From Neolewinella marina (lineage in GTDB: Bacteria > Bacteroidota > Bacteroidia > Chitinophagales > Saprospiraceae), in contig NZ_PDLO01000005.1 of assembly GCF_002631205.1 (NCBI RefSeq), forward strand, positions 62,001 through 126,000: a stretch of 64,000 bases of DNA. The letters run 5' to 3'. The position numbers and the translations under genes were made by a program. This document shows positions 43,111-51,366 of this stretch, piece by piece. Every line of letters starts with the position of its first letter. The first letter of the stretch is position 1. The notes under the pieces were generated by a model. It saw only the letters and a list, made by a program, of their open reading frames with translations. It did no database searches and had not been told where the DNA came from.

Positions 43111-44229
43111 ATGCACACTACACCTACCACACTCATCCTGCCCGCCCGCGCGGTGGAGCTGATCGTACGCTACTACGGGGCCGACGAGATCCTGGGCCGG
43201 CTCGTGGAGCGGCTTGAAGGCACCATGTCCACCTATGCTCCGGAACGCTCGGTCACCCCCGCCCGCAGTGGATTCCACTACCTCCACCCCCGCCCCGGAC
43301 TGGTGGAGTGGATGCCGATCCACGAGCTGGGTCGCGACGTCACCATCAAGGTAGTCGGCTACCACCCGGAAAATCCCGCGGCCTACCGCCTGCCCACCAT
43401 CGTATCCACCATCTCGGCCTACGATACGGCTACCGGCCACCTCAGCTGCCTGATGGACGGGGTGCTGCCCACGGCCATGCGGACGGCGGCGGCCACCGTA
43501 GTGGCCTCACGCCACCTAGCCCGGCCCGACAGCCAATGCCTGGGGCTGATCGGCTGCGGAGCCCAGGCCGTAGCCCACGCGCACGCCCTGAGCCGCTACT
43601 TCCCGCTGAAGACCATCCTGGCCTATGACACCGACCCCGTCGCGGCGGCCTCCCTGGCCGACCGTTGCCGGGCCTTTGGCCTTGACGTCCCCGTTTCCAC
43701 AAGTCCAATCGCCACGGTGGTCGCCCGGGCGGACATACTGGTCACGGCCACCTCCATCGATATAGGGGCCGGACCGCTTTTCGACGCTGGTCTCTGTCAC
43801 CAGCCCCACCTCCACATCAACGCCATCGGCTCGGATTTCCCCGGCAAGACGGAGCTGCCTCTCCCGTGGTTGCGGCGCGCCTACGTGTGCCCCGACTTCC
43901 CCGTTCAGGCACGCATCGAGGGGGAGTGCCAGCAGTTGCGCCCGGAGGAAATCGGGGAAAACATCGTCGCGGTGTGCAAGCAGCCCGCCGCCTACACCCA
44001 CCTCCGGGATGCCCTTACGGTGTACGACTCCACGGGGTGGTCGCTGCAGGACCAGGTGGTATTGCGACTCTTCGCCGAGCGCGCCGAAGCACTGGGGCTG
44101 GGGCAACGCATCGAGATCGAGAATATGGCCGGTCAGGCCAACAACCCCTACGACTTCCTGACCTCCGCCGCCCCCCCGTCCCCCGCCGTTAGTCACTCCC
44201 ACCCCCACCCCCATGAACTACCAGCCTGA
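43111..44229 (+). CDS. ornithine cyclodeaminase/mu-crystallin family enzyme
   Basis: The 372-residue protein starts at ATG 43111 (MHTTPTTLILPARAVELIVR). Landmarks are DVTIKVVGYHPENPAAYRLP near residue 75, with the substrate Lys, MDGVLPTAMRTAAATVVAS near 115, LGLIGCGAQAVAHAHAL near 145 (NAD site) and a DILVTATSID segment. Known family reactions are ornithine to proline with ammonia loss, or oxidative steps in diaminopropionate synthesis (SbnB-like). Next to prolyl-AMP ligase, ornithine to proline is the simplest reading. The C-terminus is unusual, ending SHSHPHPHELPA, a His-rich tail whose codons overlap the next gene by 17 bases, so part of it may be a by-product of the overlap. Confidence 0.88.
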   Translation: MHTTPTTLILPARAVELIVRYYGADEILGRLVERLEGTMSTYAPERSVTPARSGFHYLHPRPGLVEWMPIHELGRDVTIKVVGYHPENPAAYRLPTIVSTISAYDTATGHLSCLMDGVLPTAMRTAAATVVASRHLARPDSQCLGLIGCGAQAVAHAHALSRYFPLKTILAYDTDPVAAASLADRCRAFGLDVPVSTSPIATVVARADILVTATSIDIGAGPLFDAGLCHQPHLHINAIGSDFPGKTELPLPWLRRAYVCPDFPVQARIEGECQQLRPEEIGENIVAVCKQPAAYTHLRDALTVYDSTGWSLQDQVVLRLFAERAEALGLGQRIEIENMAGQANNPYDFLTSAAPPSPAVSHSHPHPHELPA

Positions 44230-45388
44230 GGCCCTGGCTTCCTTCGCTCCGCCGCGGGACTACCTGGACTACCAGCAGGAGGTCATCGACTTCGCCCGCC
44301 GCGAGCTGGGGGGGGACGTGGTGGCCCGTGACGCAGACAGCGATTTCGCCCGCGACCTGTGGCAGAAGTGCGCCGACTTCGGCATCCAGGGCATGGCCGC
44401 ACCGGCCGCCTACGGCGGTCCGAGCGCCGAGATCGACGTCTTCCGGTCGGTGGTGGCCATGGAGGGTTTGGGCTATGCCTGTCCCGATACCGGGCTGGTG
44501 CTGGCCCTGAACGCCCAGATGTGGTCCGTGCAGGTCACCATCAGCCTCTTCGGGACCGAGGCGCAGCGGGCCCGCTACCTGCCCGGACTGGTGAGCGGCG
44601 CACAGATCGGCTGCCACGGCCTGACCGAGGCGGAGAGTGGCTCCGACGTATTCGCCCTCCAGACTACCGCCGAGCGGGTGGAGGGCGGCTACCGGCTCAA
44701 CGGCGGCAAGCGGCTCGTCACCCTGGCGCCGGTGGCGGACCTGGCGGTTGTCTTCGCCTCCACGGCTCCGGAGCGGGGGAAGTGGGGCATCAGCGCCTTC
44801 CTGGTCGAGCGGAATACCCCAGGCTATACGGCCAGCCCGAACCGCCGCAAGATGGGCCTGCGTACCGCCCCCTTCGGGGAGCTCACCTTTGAAGATTGCT
44901 TCGTGCCGGAGGATAACCTGATCGGGCGGGAGGGCAGCGGCTTCAGCATCTGCAACCACTCCCTGGAGTTCGACCGCTGCTGCATCCTTTCGGGCCAGCT
45001 CGGCACCATGCGGCGGCAGCTGGAGGAGGCCGTCCGGTTTGCCCGCGACCGCCGGCAATTCGGCCACCCGGTGGGGGCCTTCCAGTCGGTATCCAACCGG
45101 ATCGCCGACATGCGGCTGCGCCTCGAGATCTCCCGCCTCCTGCTCTACCGCGTCGCGGCCATGAAGCAGCGGGGAGAAGCCGCCACGGCGGAATCCAGCA
45201 TGCTAAAACTGTACCTGAGCGAAGCATTCGTCGCCTCCAGTATGGACGCCATCCGCATCGGAGGCGGCAATGCCTACCTTACCGACTTCGGCACCGAACG
45301 CGACCTGCGCGACGCGGTCGGTGGGGTGCTCTACGCCGGCACATCGGACATTCACCGCAACATCATCGCCAAATTATCGGGCCTCTAG
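44213..45388 (+). CDS. L-prolyl-carrier protein dehydrogenase (acyl-CoA dehydrogenase family)
   Basis: This 391-residue flavoprotein of the acyl-CoA dehydrogenase fold has the segments CPDTGLVLALNAQMWSVQV near 82, HGLTEAESGSDVFALQTTAE near 140, LEFDRCCILSGQLGTMRRQL near 255 and FGHPVGAFQSVSNRIADMRL near 282. It ends YAGTSDIHRNIIAKLSGL. These segments follow the PltE/RedW-type enzymes, which oxidise L-prolyl thioester on a carrier protein to pyrrole-2-carboxyl thioester using FAD and oxygen. The downstream adenylation gene and carrier gene are the matching partners, giving three of three components. Generic fatty acid or isovaleryl-CoA dehydrogenase is the alternative but would not explain the neighbours. 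Confidence 0.85.
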   Translation: MNYQPEALASFAPPRDYLDYQQEVIDFARRELGGDVVARDADSDFARDLWQKCADFGIQGMAAPAAYGGPSAEIDVFRSVVAMEGLGYACPDTGLVLALNAQMWSVQVTISLFGTEAQRARYLPGLVSGAQIGCHGLTEAESGSDVFALQTTAERVEGGYRLNGGKRLVTLAPVADLAVVFASTAPERGKWGISAFLVERNTPGYTASPNRRKMGLRTAPFGELTFEDCFVPEDNLIGREGSGFSICNHSLEFDRCCILSGQLGTMRRQLEEAVRFARDRRQFGHPVGAFQSVSNRIADMRLRLEISRLLLYRVAAMKQRGEAATAESSMLKLYLSEAFVASSMDAIRIGGGNAYLTDFGTERDLRDAVGGVLYAGTSDIHRNIIAKLSGL

Positions 45389-45394
45389 CCACCT

Positions 45395-46960
45395 ATGCAC
45401 CACCTGCTGTTCCAACCGATCGACCACCACGCCCGCCAACAGCCGGAACGGATCGCCTTTCGCTGCGGTAGCGAGGCACTGAGCTACGCCGCCTTCGCCC
45501 GCCGCACCAACCAGCTGGCCAACCTGCTCATCGAGCGCGGGGTGGAAAGGGGCGAACGCGTCGGCATCTACCTCAACCGTTGCCTTGAATCCGCGGTGGC
45601 CGTCCACGGCATCCTCAAGGCGGGCGCCGCCTATGTCCCCCTGGATCCGGAAGCCCCGGCCGACCGAACGCGGCGGCTGATCCGCGATGGGGACATCCGA
45701 TGCCTGATCACGGCACCCGCGCTCCGCCGCAAACTCCCCGGCCTGGTTAATGAGGCAGGCCCCCTTGAATGGCTGGTTGGCTACGCCGCAGCGGACCTGG
45801 AGGGGGTGCCCTGGACGGCGCTGGAAGCAGAGAGCGACGCCCCGCCGCAACTGCGCATCCTCGGCGACGACCTGGCCTACATCATGTATACGAGCGGAAC
45901 GACCGGGGAACCCAAGGGCATCATGCATACCCACCGTTCCGGACTGGCGTACGCCCGCCTCTCGGCCCAGCTCTATGGCGTCCGCCCCGACGACGTGATC
46001 GGCAACCACTGCGCCCTGCACTACGACATCTCCACCTTCGGCTACTTCACCGCCCCCCTGACCGGTGCCACCACGGTCATCATTTCCGATGCCCACACCA
46101 AGTTTCCCACCAGCCTGCTGCAGCTCATCGAAGCGGAGAAAATCACGATCTGGTATTCGGTGCCCCTGGCGCTGCTCCAGCTCCTGCGCTCCCCCACCCT
46201 GTCCGAACGCGACCTCACGGCCCTGCGGTGGATCCTCTTCGGCGGCGAAGTCTTTGCCCCCCGCCACCTGCGCGACTTCATGCGGCACGCCCCCGGGGCC
46301 CGGGCGAGCAACGTTTACGGACCCGCGGAAGTCAACCAGTGCACCTTCTACCACCTCTACGCTCCCCCCGAAACCGACGCCCCCCTGCCCCTGGGGTGGG
46401 TGTGGCCGGACAGTGAAGCCCTGGTCGTCGACGCCCACGACCGGCCCGTGGCCACCGGCGAGATCGGGCAGCTCCTCATCCGCAGCGCCACCATGATGAA
46501 GGCGTACTGGAAGCAGCCGGAGCTTACGGAGCGCAGCTTCTATCACCGCGAGCGCATCCCCGGGAACCGGGAAACCTTCTACCGCACGGGAGACCTGGTG
46601 GTCAGCGACTCCGCCGGCCGGCTGCACTTTATGGGGCGGATGGACCGGCAGGTGAAGGTGAGGGGGCACCGGGTGGAACTGGAAGAAACCGAGGCTGCCC
46701 TGGCCGCCCTGCCGGGGGTCCACGAGGCCGCGGTGTACGCCCGCAGCATCGGCGACAACGAACTGACCGTCGAAGCACTGGTCGTACCCGACCCCGGTGC
46801 CCCGGCCACCCCCGACGGCTGGTCGGCCCAGCTGGCCAAACTACTCCCGCCCCAAGGCCTGCCCACCGCCATCAAAGTCGTGGAGGCCCTGCCCCGCAAT
46901 GACGCGGGAAAAATTGACCGCCTGGCCATTCGGGCCGCCACCCAACGGATCATCGCCTGA
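45395..46960 (+). CDS. L-prolyl-AMP ligase (stand-alone adenylation protein, PltF/RedM/PigI type)
   Basis: This 521-residue adenylation enzyme has YIMYTSGTTGEPKGIMHTH near 165, CALHYDISTFGYFTAPLTGA near 208, FGGEVFAPRHLRDFM near 285, RASNVYGPAEVNQCTFYHLY near 305 and FYRTGDLVVSD near 395. The tract SNVYGPAEVNQCT and the YDISTFGYF core are distinctive of prolyl-AMP ligases used for pyrrole formation. It activates L-proline with ATP and loads the free carrier protein encoded three bases downstream. C-terminal GKIDRLAIR supplies the catalytic Lys. It starts six bases after the dehydrogenase stop, in a tight operon. Confidence 0.9.
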   Translation: MHHLLFQPIDHHARQQPERIAFRCGSEALSYAAFARRTNQLANLLIERGVERGERVGIYLNRCLESAVAVHGILKAGAAYVPLDPEAPADRTRRLIRDGDIRCLITAPALRRKLPGLVNEAGPLEWLVGYAAADLEGVPWTALEAESDAPPQLRILGDDLAYIMYTSGTTGEPKGIMHTHRSGLAYARLSAQLYGVRPDDVIGNHCALHYDISTFGYFTAPLTGATTVIISDAHTKFPTSLLQLIEAEKITIWYSVPLALLQLLRSPTLSERDLTALRWILFGGEVFAPRHLRDFMRHAPGARASNVYGPAEVNQCTFYHLYAPPETDAPLPLGWVWPDSEALVVDAHDRPVATGEIGQLLIRSATMMKAYWKQPELTERSFYHRERIPGNRETFYRTGDLVVSDSAGRLHFMGRMDRQVKVRGHRVELEETEAALAALPGVHEAAVYARSIGDNELTVEALVVPDPGAPATPDGWSAQLAKLLPPQGLPTAIKVVEALPRNDAGKIDRLAIRAATQRIIA

Positions 46961-46963
46961 ACC

Positions 46964-47212
46964 ATGGAAGAACGCATACTGACCTTCATCAAAAACGACC
47001 TCCTGGACGACGGGCAACTGGACCTGACGCCGGAAGACGACGTGCTCACCACCGGGCTGGTGAGCTCCCTGGCCGTCTTCCGCCTCATCGATTTTCTGGA
47101 GCAGACCTTCCGGGTGCGCATCCCCGCGGAGGAGATGACCATCGAAAATTTCATCTCCGTAGCGGCCATGAGCAATTACGTACGCAGCCGGCAAACCGAA
47201 CAACAGGTATGA
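46964..47212 (+). CDS. stand-alone prolyl carrier protein (acyl/peptidyl carrier)
   Basis: The 82-residue helical carrier protein has TGLVSSLAVFRLIDFLEQTF near residue 30-49; the second Ser of VSSL is the phosphopantetheine site in this subfamily. Charged helices flank it. Size matches PltL/RedO-type carriers that hold proline during oxidation to pyrrole-2-carboxylate. Its stop overlaps the ATG of the large synthetase by four bases (ATGA), so the loaded starter is probably handed to the condensation domain at the N-terminus of that protein. Priming should be done by the Sfp-type transferase encoded in the opposite arm. Confidence 0.9.
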   Translation: MEERILTFIKNDLLDDGQLDLTPEDDVLTTGLVSSLAVFRLIDFLEQTFRVRIPAEEMTIENFISVAAMSNYVRSRQTEQQV

Positions 47213-50200
47213 ACCCCGCCCATCTGACCACCGCCCAACTCATGCTCTGGACCGGGCAACAGCTGGCACCCCGTTCCCCCCAGTACAATTCCGTCTTCAC
47301 CTTTGAACTGCACGGGCCACTGGATACCGACCGCTTCCGGCGCAGCTTCGGGCGGCTGGTGGAGGAGTGCGACAATCTCCGCACCGTTTTCTCCACCACC
47401 GGCGGGGAGGTACGGCAGCAGGTACTGGCGGAAGCCCCTCGCCCGCTGGAGTTCATCCGGTGGTCCCAGTCCCCGGCATCCCTGGAGGCATGGGTGGCCG
47501 AGCGGGGCAGTCAACTGCTCGACCTTGCCGTCTGCTGCTACGACGCCGTGCTGGTGGAACTGGCCCCCGACCATCACCTCTTCTTCCTGAACCAGCACCA
47601 CCTCATCGTCGACGCATGGGGCGTATCGGTGCAGTACCGCCGCCTGTCAGAGCTGTATGCGGCTGGCGCAGGTGCCGTGGAAGGCAATCAACCGCCCGGC
47701 TTCCGCGACTACCGCCGGGAACTGCCGGAAGGCCCCATAGCCGAGGTTCCCGACTACTGGAGCGGGCGGGGCGCGGTCGTACCGCCGCAGCTTTTCGGCC
47801 GCGACAATACCGGGGGGGAGTCCCGCAGTCCGCGGGTGTCGGTCACCCTACCCGACCACCTGATGCGGGGTCTGGATGCCCTGGCGGCCCACCCCCGCGT
47901 GCGCCACTGGACCTGGAACATGACGGCCTTCAGCGTGCTGAGCGCTCTGCTGACGGCCTACGTTTACCGGTTGACCAGGCAGCGCGAATTGGCCCTGGGT
48001 ACCCCAGCCGCCCACCGGGCCACCCCGGCCGAGCGGGACTTGCCGGGCATGCTCATCGAAATGCTACCCCTCTACGGTGAAGTGCGCTCCGGCGACAGCT
48101 TCCTGCAACTTATCGAGCGGCAGAAAGAGTCGGTGAACGCCTTTCTGAGGGCCGCCCGCCCGGGGGTGATCCGCCCGGAACTCGCGGCGGGCTACAACGT
48201 CGTACTCAACTACATCACGGCCACCTTCGGCGACTTCGCCCCCGACGTAAGTTGCCGTACCCGCTGGCACTCCCCCGGACACGCCGACCCCGGCCATCAC
48301 CTGCGGCTGCAGGTCCATAACTTTGACGGCGGGGAGGGGCTCACGCTGGAATTCGACCTCAACGTCGCCGTATTCACCTCCGCCGATCGCGAGCGGGTAC
48401 CCGCCCAGTTCCTGCGGCTGCTGGAAGGCTGCCTGGAAGACCCTGAACGCAGCGTCGACGCGGTTGACCTCCTGGACGACGCCGAAAAAGCAGCCCTGTG
48501 CCGCCTTTCCCGGGGGGCGGAGGGTGACGCCCCAGCAGAGGATGTTCTCCACCTTTTCGAGGCCCGCGCCGCCGCGGCACCCGGGGCGATTGCCCTGGCT
48601 TACCCAGGCGGCCGCATGACCTACGGGGAACTGGACGCGGCCGCCGGAAGATTGGCCGGCTTCCTGGACCGGAAGCTGGCGGCGGAAGGACAAATCATTG
48701 CCATTCACCTGCCCCGCTGCGCCGACCTGCTGGTGGCCATTCTGGGATGCTGGAAGGCCGGTCATACCTACCTGCCCCTGCCGGCCGACATCCCGGACGG
48801 TCGCCTGGACCACATCCTGCGGGAAACGGAGGCCGCCCTCATCATCACCGACGCCGCCCACGGCCGCCGCGTGGGGGACCGGGGGGTAACGGTACTTCAC
48901 CTCGACGAAGACCGCCCCTTACTGGAGCGTCACGCGCCGCTGGCACCCGCGCGCCGCCGCACCGCCCCAGCCTACGTGATGTACACCTCCGGCTCCACCG
49001 GGGTACCGAAGGGGGTGGTGATCGGCCACGCGGCCCTGGCCAATTACATCGACTACGCCCGGCGGCGCTACGTAAAGGGCCCCGCGCCGGTATTTCCGCT
49101 GTTCACCACCATCGGCTTTGACCTGACGGTCACCTCCCTCTTCACGCCCCTCGTGTGCGGGGGGCGGCTGGAAATCTATCCTGAACCTCCCCCCGGTACG
49201 CCGGACCTGGCCGTGGTGCAGGTCATGGAGGACGACCGCTGCGACGTCGTCAAGCTCACGCCCTCTCACCTGGCCCTGCTGCGGGGGCAAGACTTCCGTT
49301 CCCACCGCCTCCGCACCCTGATCGTGGGCGGGGAGCAGTTCGCCGCCGACCTGGCGCGGGAGATACGCGAGGCCATCCCCCCCGCGGCCGAAATCATCAA
49401 CGAGTACGGCCCCACCGAAGCCACGGTAGGCTGTATCGTGCAGGCGCTGTCCGGCGCCACCCCCCTGACCGGAGCCGCGGTACCCATCGGCCGGCCCATC
49501 CCGAATACGGAAGCCTGGATACTGGACGGCAGCGGCGGGCTTGTGCTCCCCGGCACCCCCGGAGACTTGTACCTGGGCGGAGTCTGCCTCGCCGAAGGCT
49601 ACTGGAAGCGGGAGGATCTCACCGCCGACCGCTTCCTGCCCCACCCCTTCGCGGCCCACGGAAGGCTCTACCGGACCGGCGACCGCGCCCGGTGGAACGC
49701 GGCCGGGGAGCTGGAATTTCTGGGGCGCCAGGACCGGCAGGTCAAGTGGCGGGGCTACCGCATCGAACTGGACGAAGTGGAAAACCTGCTGGCCGGCCAT
49801 CCGGCAATCATGTCCGCGGCCGTGGAACTGGTGGAACCCATCGGCGACGCGGACAGTCCTCCCGACCGTTTCTGTACCCGCTGCGGACTGCCCGCCAACT
49901 ACCCCAGCGCCTCCTTCGATGCCGAGGGGGTATGCCAACTCTGCCGCGGTTTTGCCGACTACGAGGAAAAAGCCAGGGCCTACTTCCGGACGCCGGAAGA
50001 CTTCCGGGCGCTGTTCGCCGACCGCCCCGTGGACCGGGGAGCTCCCTACGACTGCATCATGCTGCTCAGTGGCGGCAAGGACAGTACCTATGTCTTGGGG
50101 CAACTGGTGGATATGGGCCTCACCGTACTGGCCTTCACCCTCGACAACGGGTACATTTCCGACCAGGCCATCGACAACATCCGGCGGGTAACCCACGAAC

Positions 50201-51366
50201 TCGGGGTCGACGTCCACTTCGGAAGCACGCCGGCGATGAATGAGATATTCGTCGACAGCCTGCAGCGCCACTGTAACGTGTGCAACGGCTGCTTCAAGAC
50301 CATTTACACCCTCAGCACCCAGCTGGCGCTGGAAAAGGGGATACCGTACATCGTTACCGGGCTGTCGCGGGGACAGTTCTTCGAGACCCGCCTGACCGAG
50401 GAGCTCTTCTGGCAGGATGGGATGGGTGATTCCAAGGACATCGACGCGGCCATCCTGGAGGCCCGCAAGGCCTATCACCGGGCCGACGACGCCGTGAGCC
50501 GGCTGCTGGACACCTCGGCCTTCGCCGACGACCGGGTGTTTGAGCGGGTCCAATTCCTGGACTTTTACCGCTATACCGACGTCACCCTGGAGGAGATGTA
50601 CGCCTACCTCGACCGGCGGCTGCCCTGGGTACGGCCCACGGATACGGGGCGCTCCACCAACTGCCTCATCAACCAGGTGGGCATTCACGTACACAAAAAG
50701 GAAAAGGGGTACAACAACTACGCCTTCCCCTACAGCTGGGATGTGCGCATCGGTCACAAGGACCGGGCGGCGGCCCTGGAAGAGATCAATGAGGAGGTGG
50801 ACGTGGCGGCCGTGGAGCGCATCATGCAGGAGATCGGTTATTTCGCCCCCGCGGACTCCTACGACCGCCACCAACTGCTGGCTTGCTATACCGCCGCGGA
50901 GCCCCTGGATCCGGAAGACCTGCGGGCCCACCTCCGGCATTTCCTGCCTGATTACAGCCTGCCGCAGCGCTTCATCCGCCTGGAAGAGATGCCCCTGACC
51001 CCTGCCGGCAAGGTGGACCGCCGGGCCCTGGCCGAAGTGGCCAGTGCCCAGGGTGCCCCCACAACTGACGTTGCCCCGCCCGAGGGAGAAATCGAAGCCC
51101 TGCTCGCCGAAATCTGGGGGGAGGTGCTTGGGCGGGAGCGGATCGGGCGCCACGAGCGGTTCATCGACCTGGGGGGACACAGCCTCACGGCCATTCGCCT
51201 GGCCGCGCGCATCAGCGACACCTTCGAACTCGAGGTACCCCTCCACCGGGTTTTTGAGCTGCCCACCATTGCGCAGCAGGCGTCCTACCTGGAAGAGACC
51301 ATGCTCCGGTTGTTGGCGGAATCGGAAACCACCGCCCCGGAGCAGTCCGTAGATACCACCGCATGA
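47209..51366 (+). CDS. NRPS with interrupted adenylation domain: C-A(PP-loop insert)-PCP
   Basis: In this 1385-residue protein the condensation domain is about 1-430 with QHHLIVDAWG near 127; Ala-Trp-Gly replaces the usual Gly-x-Ser. Adenylation core: YVMYTSGSTGVPKGVVIGH near 588, GFDLTVTSLFTP near 634, INEYGPTEATVGC near 729, YRTGDRARW near 821, then A8 as GRQDRQVKWRGYRIELDE near 838. My hand-read code is D-L-T-K-I-G-E-V-G, one residue from the known Asn code DLTKLGEVGK. A ~360-residue zinc-ribbon plus PP-loop domain then interrupts. A9 and A10 return as DYSLPQRFIRLEEMPLTPAG followed by KVDRRAL, near 1245-1268. PCP: FIDLGGHSLTAIRLAA near 1317. It should take the pyrrolyl starter and add Asn, or Asp converted in cis. 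Confidence 0.92.
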   Translation: MNPAHLTTAQLMLWTGQQLAPRSPQYNSVFTFELHGPLDTDRFRRSFGRLVEECDNLRTVFSTTGGEVRQQVLAEAPRPLEFIRWSQSPASLEAWVAERGSQLLDLAVCCYDAVLVELAPDHHLFFLNQHHLIVDAWGVSVQYRRLSELYAAGAGAVEGNQPPGFRDYRRELPEGPIAEVPDYWSGRGAVVPPQLFGRDNTGGESRSPRVSVTLPDHLMRGLDALAAHPRVRHWTWNMTAFSVLSALLTAYVYRLTRQRELALGTPAAHRATPAERDLPGMLIEMLPLYGEVRSGDSFLQLIERQKESVNAFLRAARPGVIRPELAAGYNVVLNYITATFGDFAPDVSCRTRWHSPGHADPGHHLRLQVHNFDGGEGLTLEFDLNVAVFTSADRERVPAQFLRLLEGCLEDPERSVDAVDLLDDAEKAALCRLSRGAEGDAPAEDVLHLFEARAAAAPGAIALAYPGGRMTYGELDAAAGRLAGFLDRKLAAEGQIIAIHLPRCADLLVAILGCWKAGHTYLPLPADIPDGRLDHILRETEAALIITDAAHGRRVGDRGVTVLHLDEDRPLLERHAPLAPARRRTAPAYVMYTSGSTGVPKGVVIGHAALANYIDYARRRYVKGPAPVFPLFTTIGFDLTVTSLFTPLVCGGRLEIYPEPPPGTPDLAVVQVMEDDRCDVVKLTPSHLALLRGQDFRSHRLRTLIVGGEQFAADLAREIREAIPPAAEIINEYGPTEATVGCIVQALSGATPLTGAAVPIGRPIPNTEAWILDGSGGLVLPGTPGDLYLGGVCLAEGYWKREDLTADRFLPHPFAAHGRLYRTGDRARWNAAGELEFLGRQDRQVKWRGYRIELDEVENLLAGHPAIMSAAVELVEPIGDADSPPDRFCTRCGLPANYPSASFDAEGVCQLCRGFADYEEKARAYFRTPEDFRALFADRPVDRGAPYDCIMLLSGGKDSTYVLGQLVDMGLTVLAFTLDNGYISDQAIDNIRRVTHELGVDVHFGSTPAMNEIFVDSLQRHCNVCNGCFKTIYTLSTQLALEKGIPYIVTGLSRGQFFETRLTEELFWQDGMGDSKDIDAAILEARKAYHRADDAVSRLLDTSAFADDRVFERVQFLDFYRYTDVTLEEMYAYLDRRLPWVRPTDTGRSTNCLINQVGIHVHKKEKGYNNYAFPYSWDVRIGHKDRAAALEEINEEVDVAAVERIMQEIGYFAPADSYDRHQLLACYTAAEPLDPEDLRAHLRHFLPDYSLPQRFIRLEEMPLTPAGKVDRRALAEVASAQGAPTTDVAPPEGEIEALLAEIWGEVLGRERIGRHERFIDLGGHSLTAIRLAARISDTFELEVPLHRVFELPTIAQQASYLEETMLRLLAESETTAPEQSVDTTA
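49858..50934 (+). other. inserted zinc-ribbon + PP-loop ATP pyrophosphatase domain within the A domain
   Basis: The insert (residues about 884-1242) lies exactly between A8 and A9. It opens with a four-Cys ribbon (CTRCGLPANYPS, then GVCQLC) like that of N-acetyl sugar amidotransferases of the WbpG group. The PP-loop LLSGGKDSTYVLGQLVDMG near 950 binds ATP and would adenylate a carbonyl. A second Cys set follows (HCNVCNGCFKTI near 1020), then GLSRGQFFETRL and NYAFPYSWDVRIGHK. All catalytic-looking residues are present, so the insert is probably active. Known PP-loop relatives make amides, amidines or thiocarbonyls. Confidence 0.88.

Noticed and set aside
48919-51246. 775-codon minus-strand frame across the interrupted NRPS
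   Set aside because: Low-complexity antisense translation; the plus strand carries all NRPS and PP-loop motifs in one frame.
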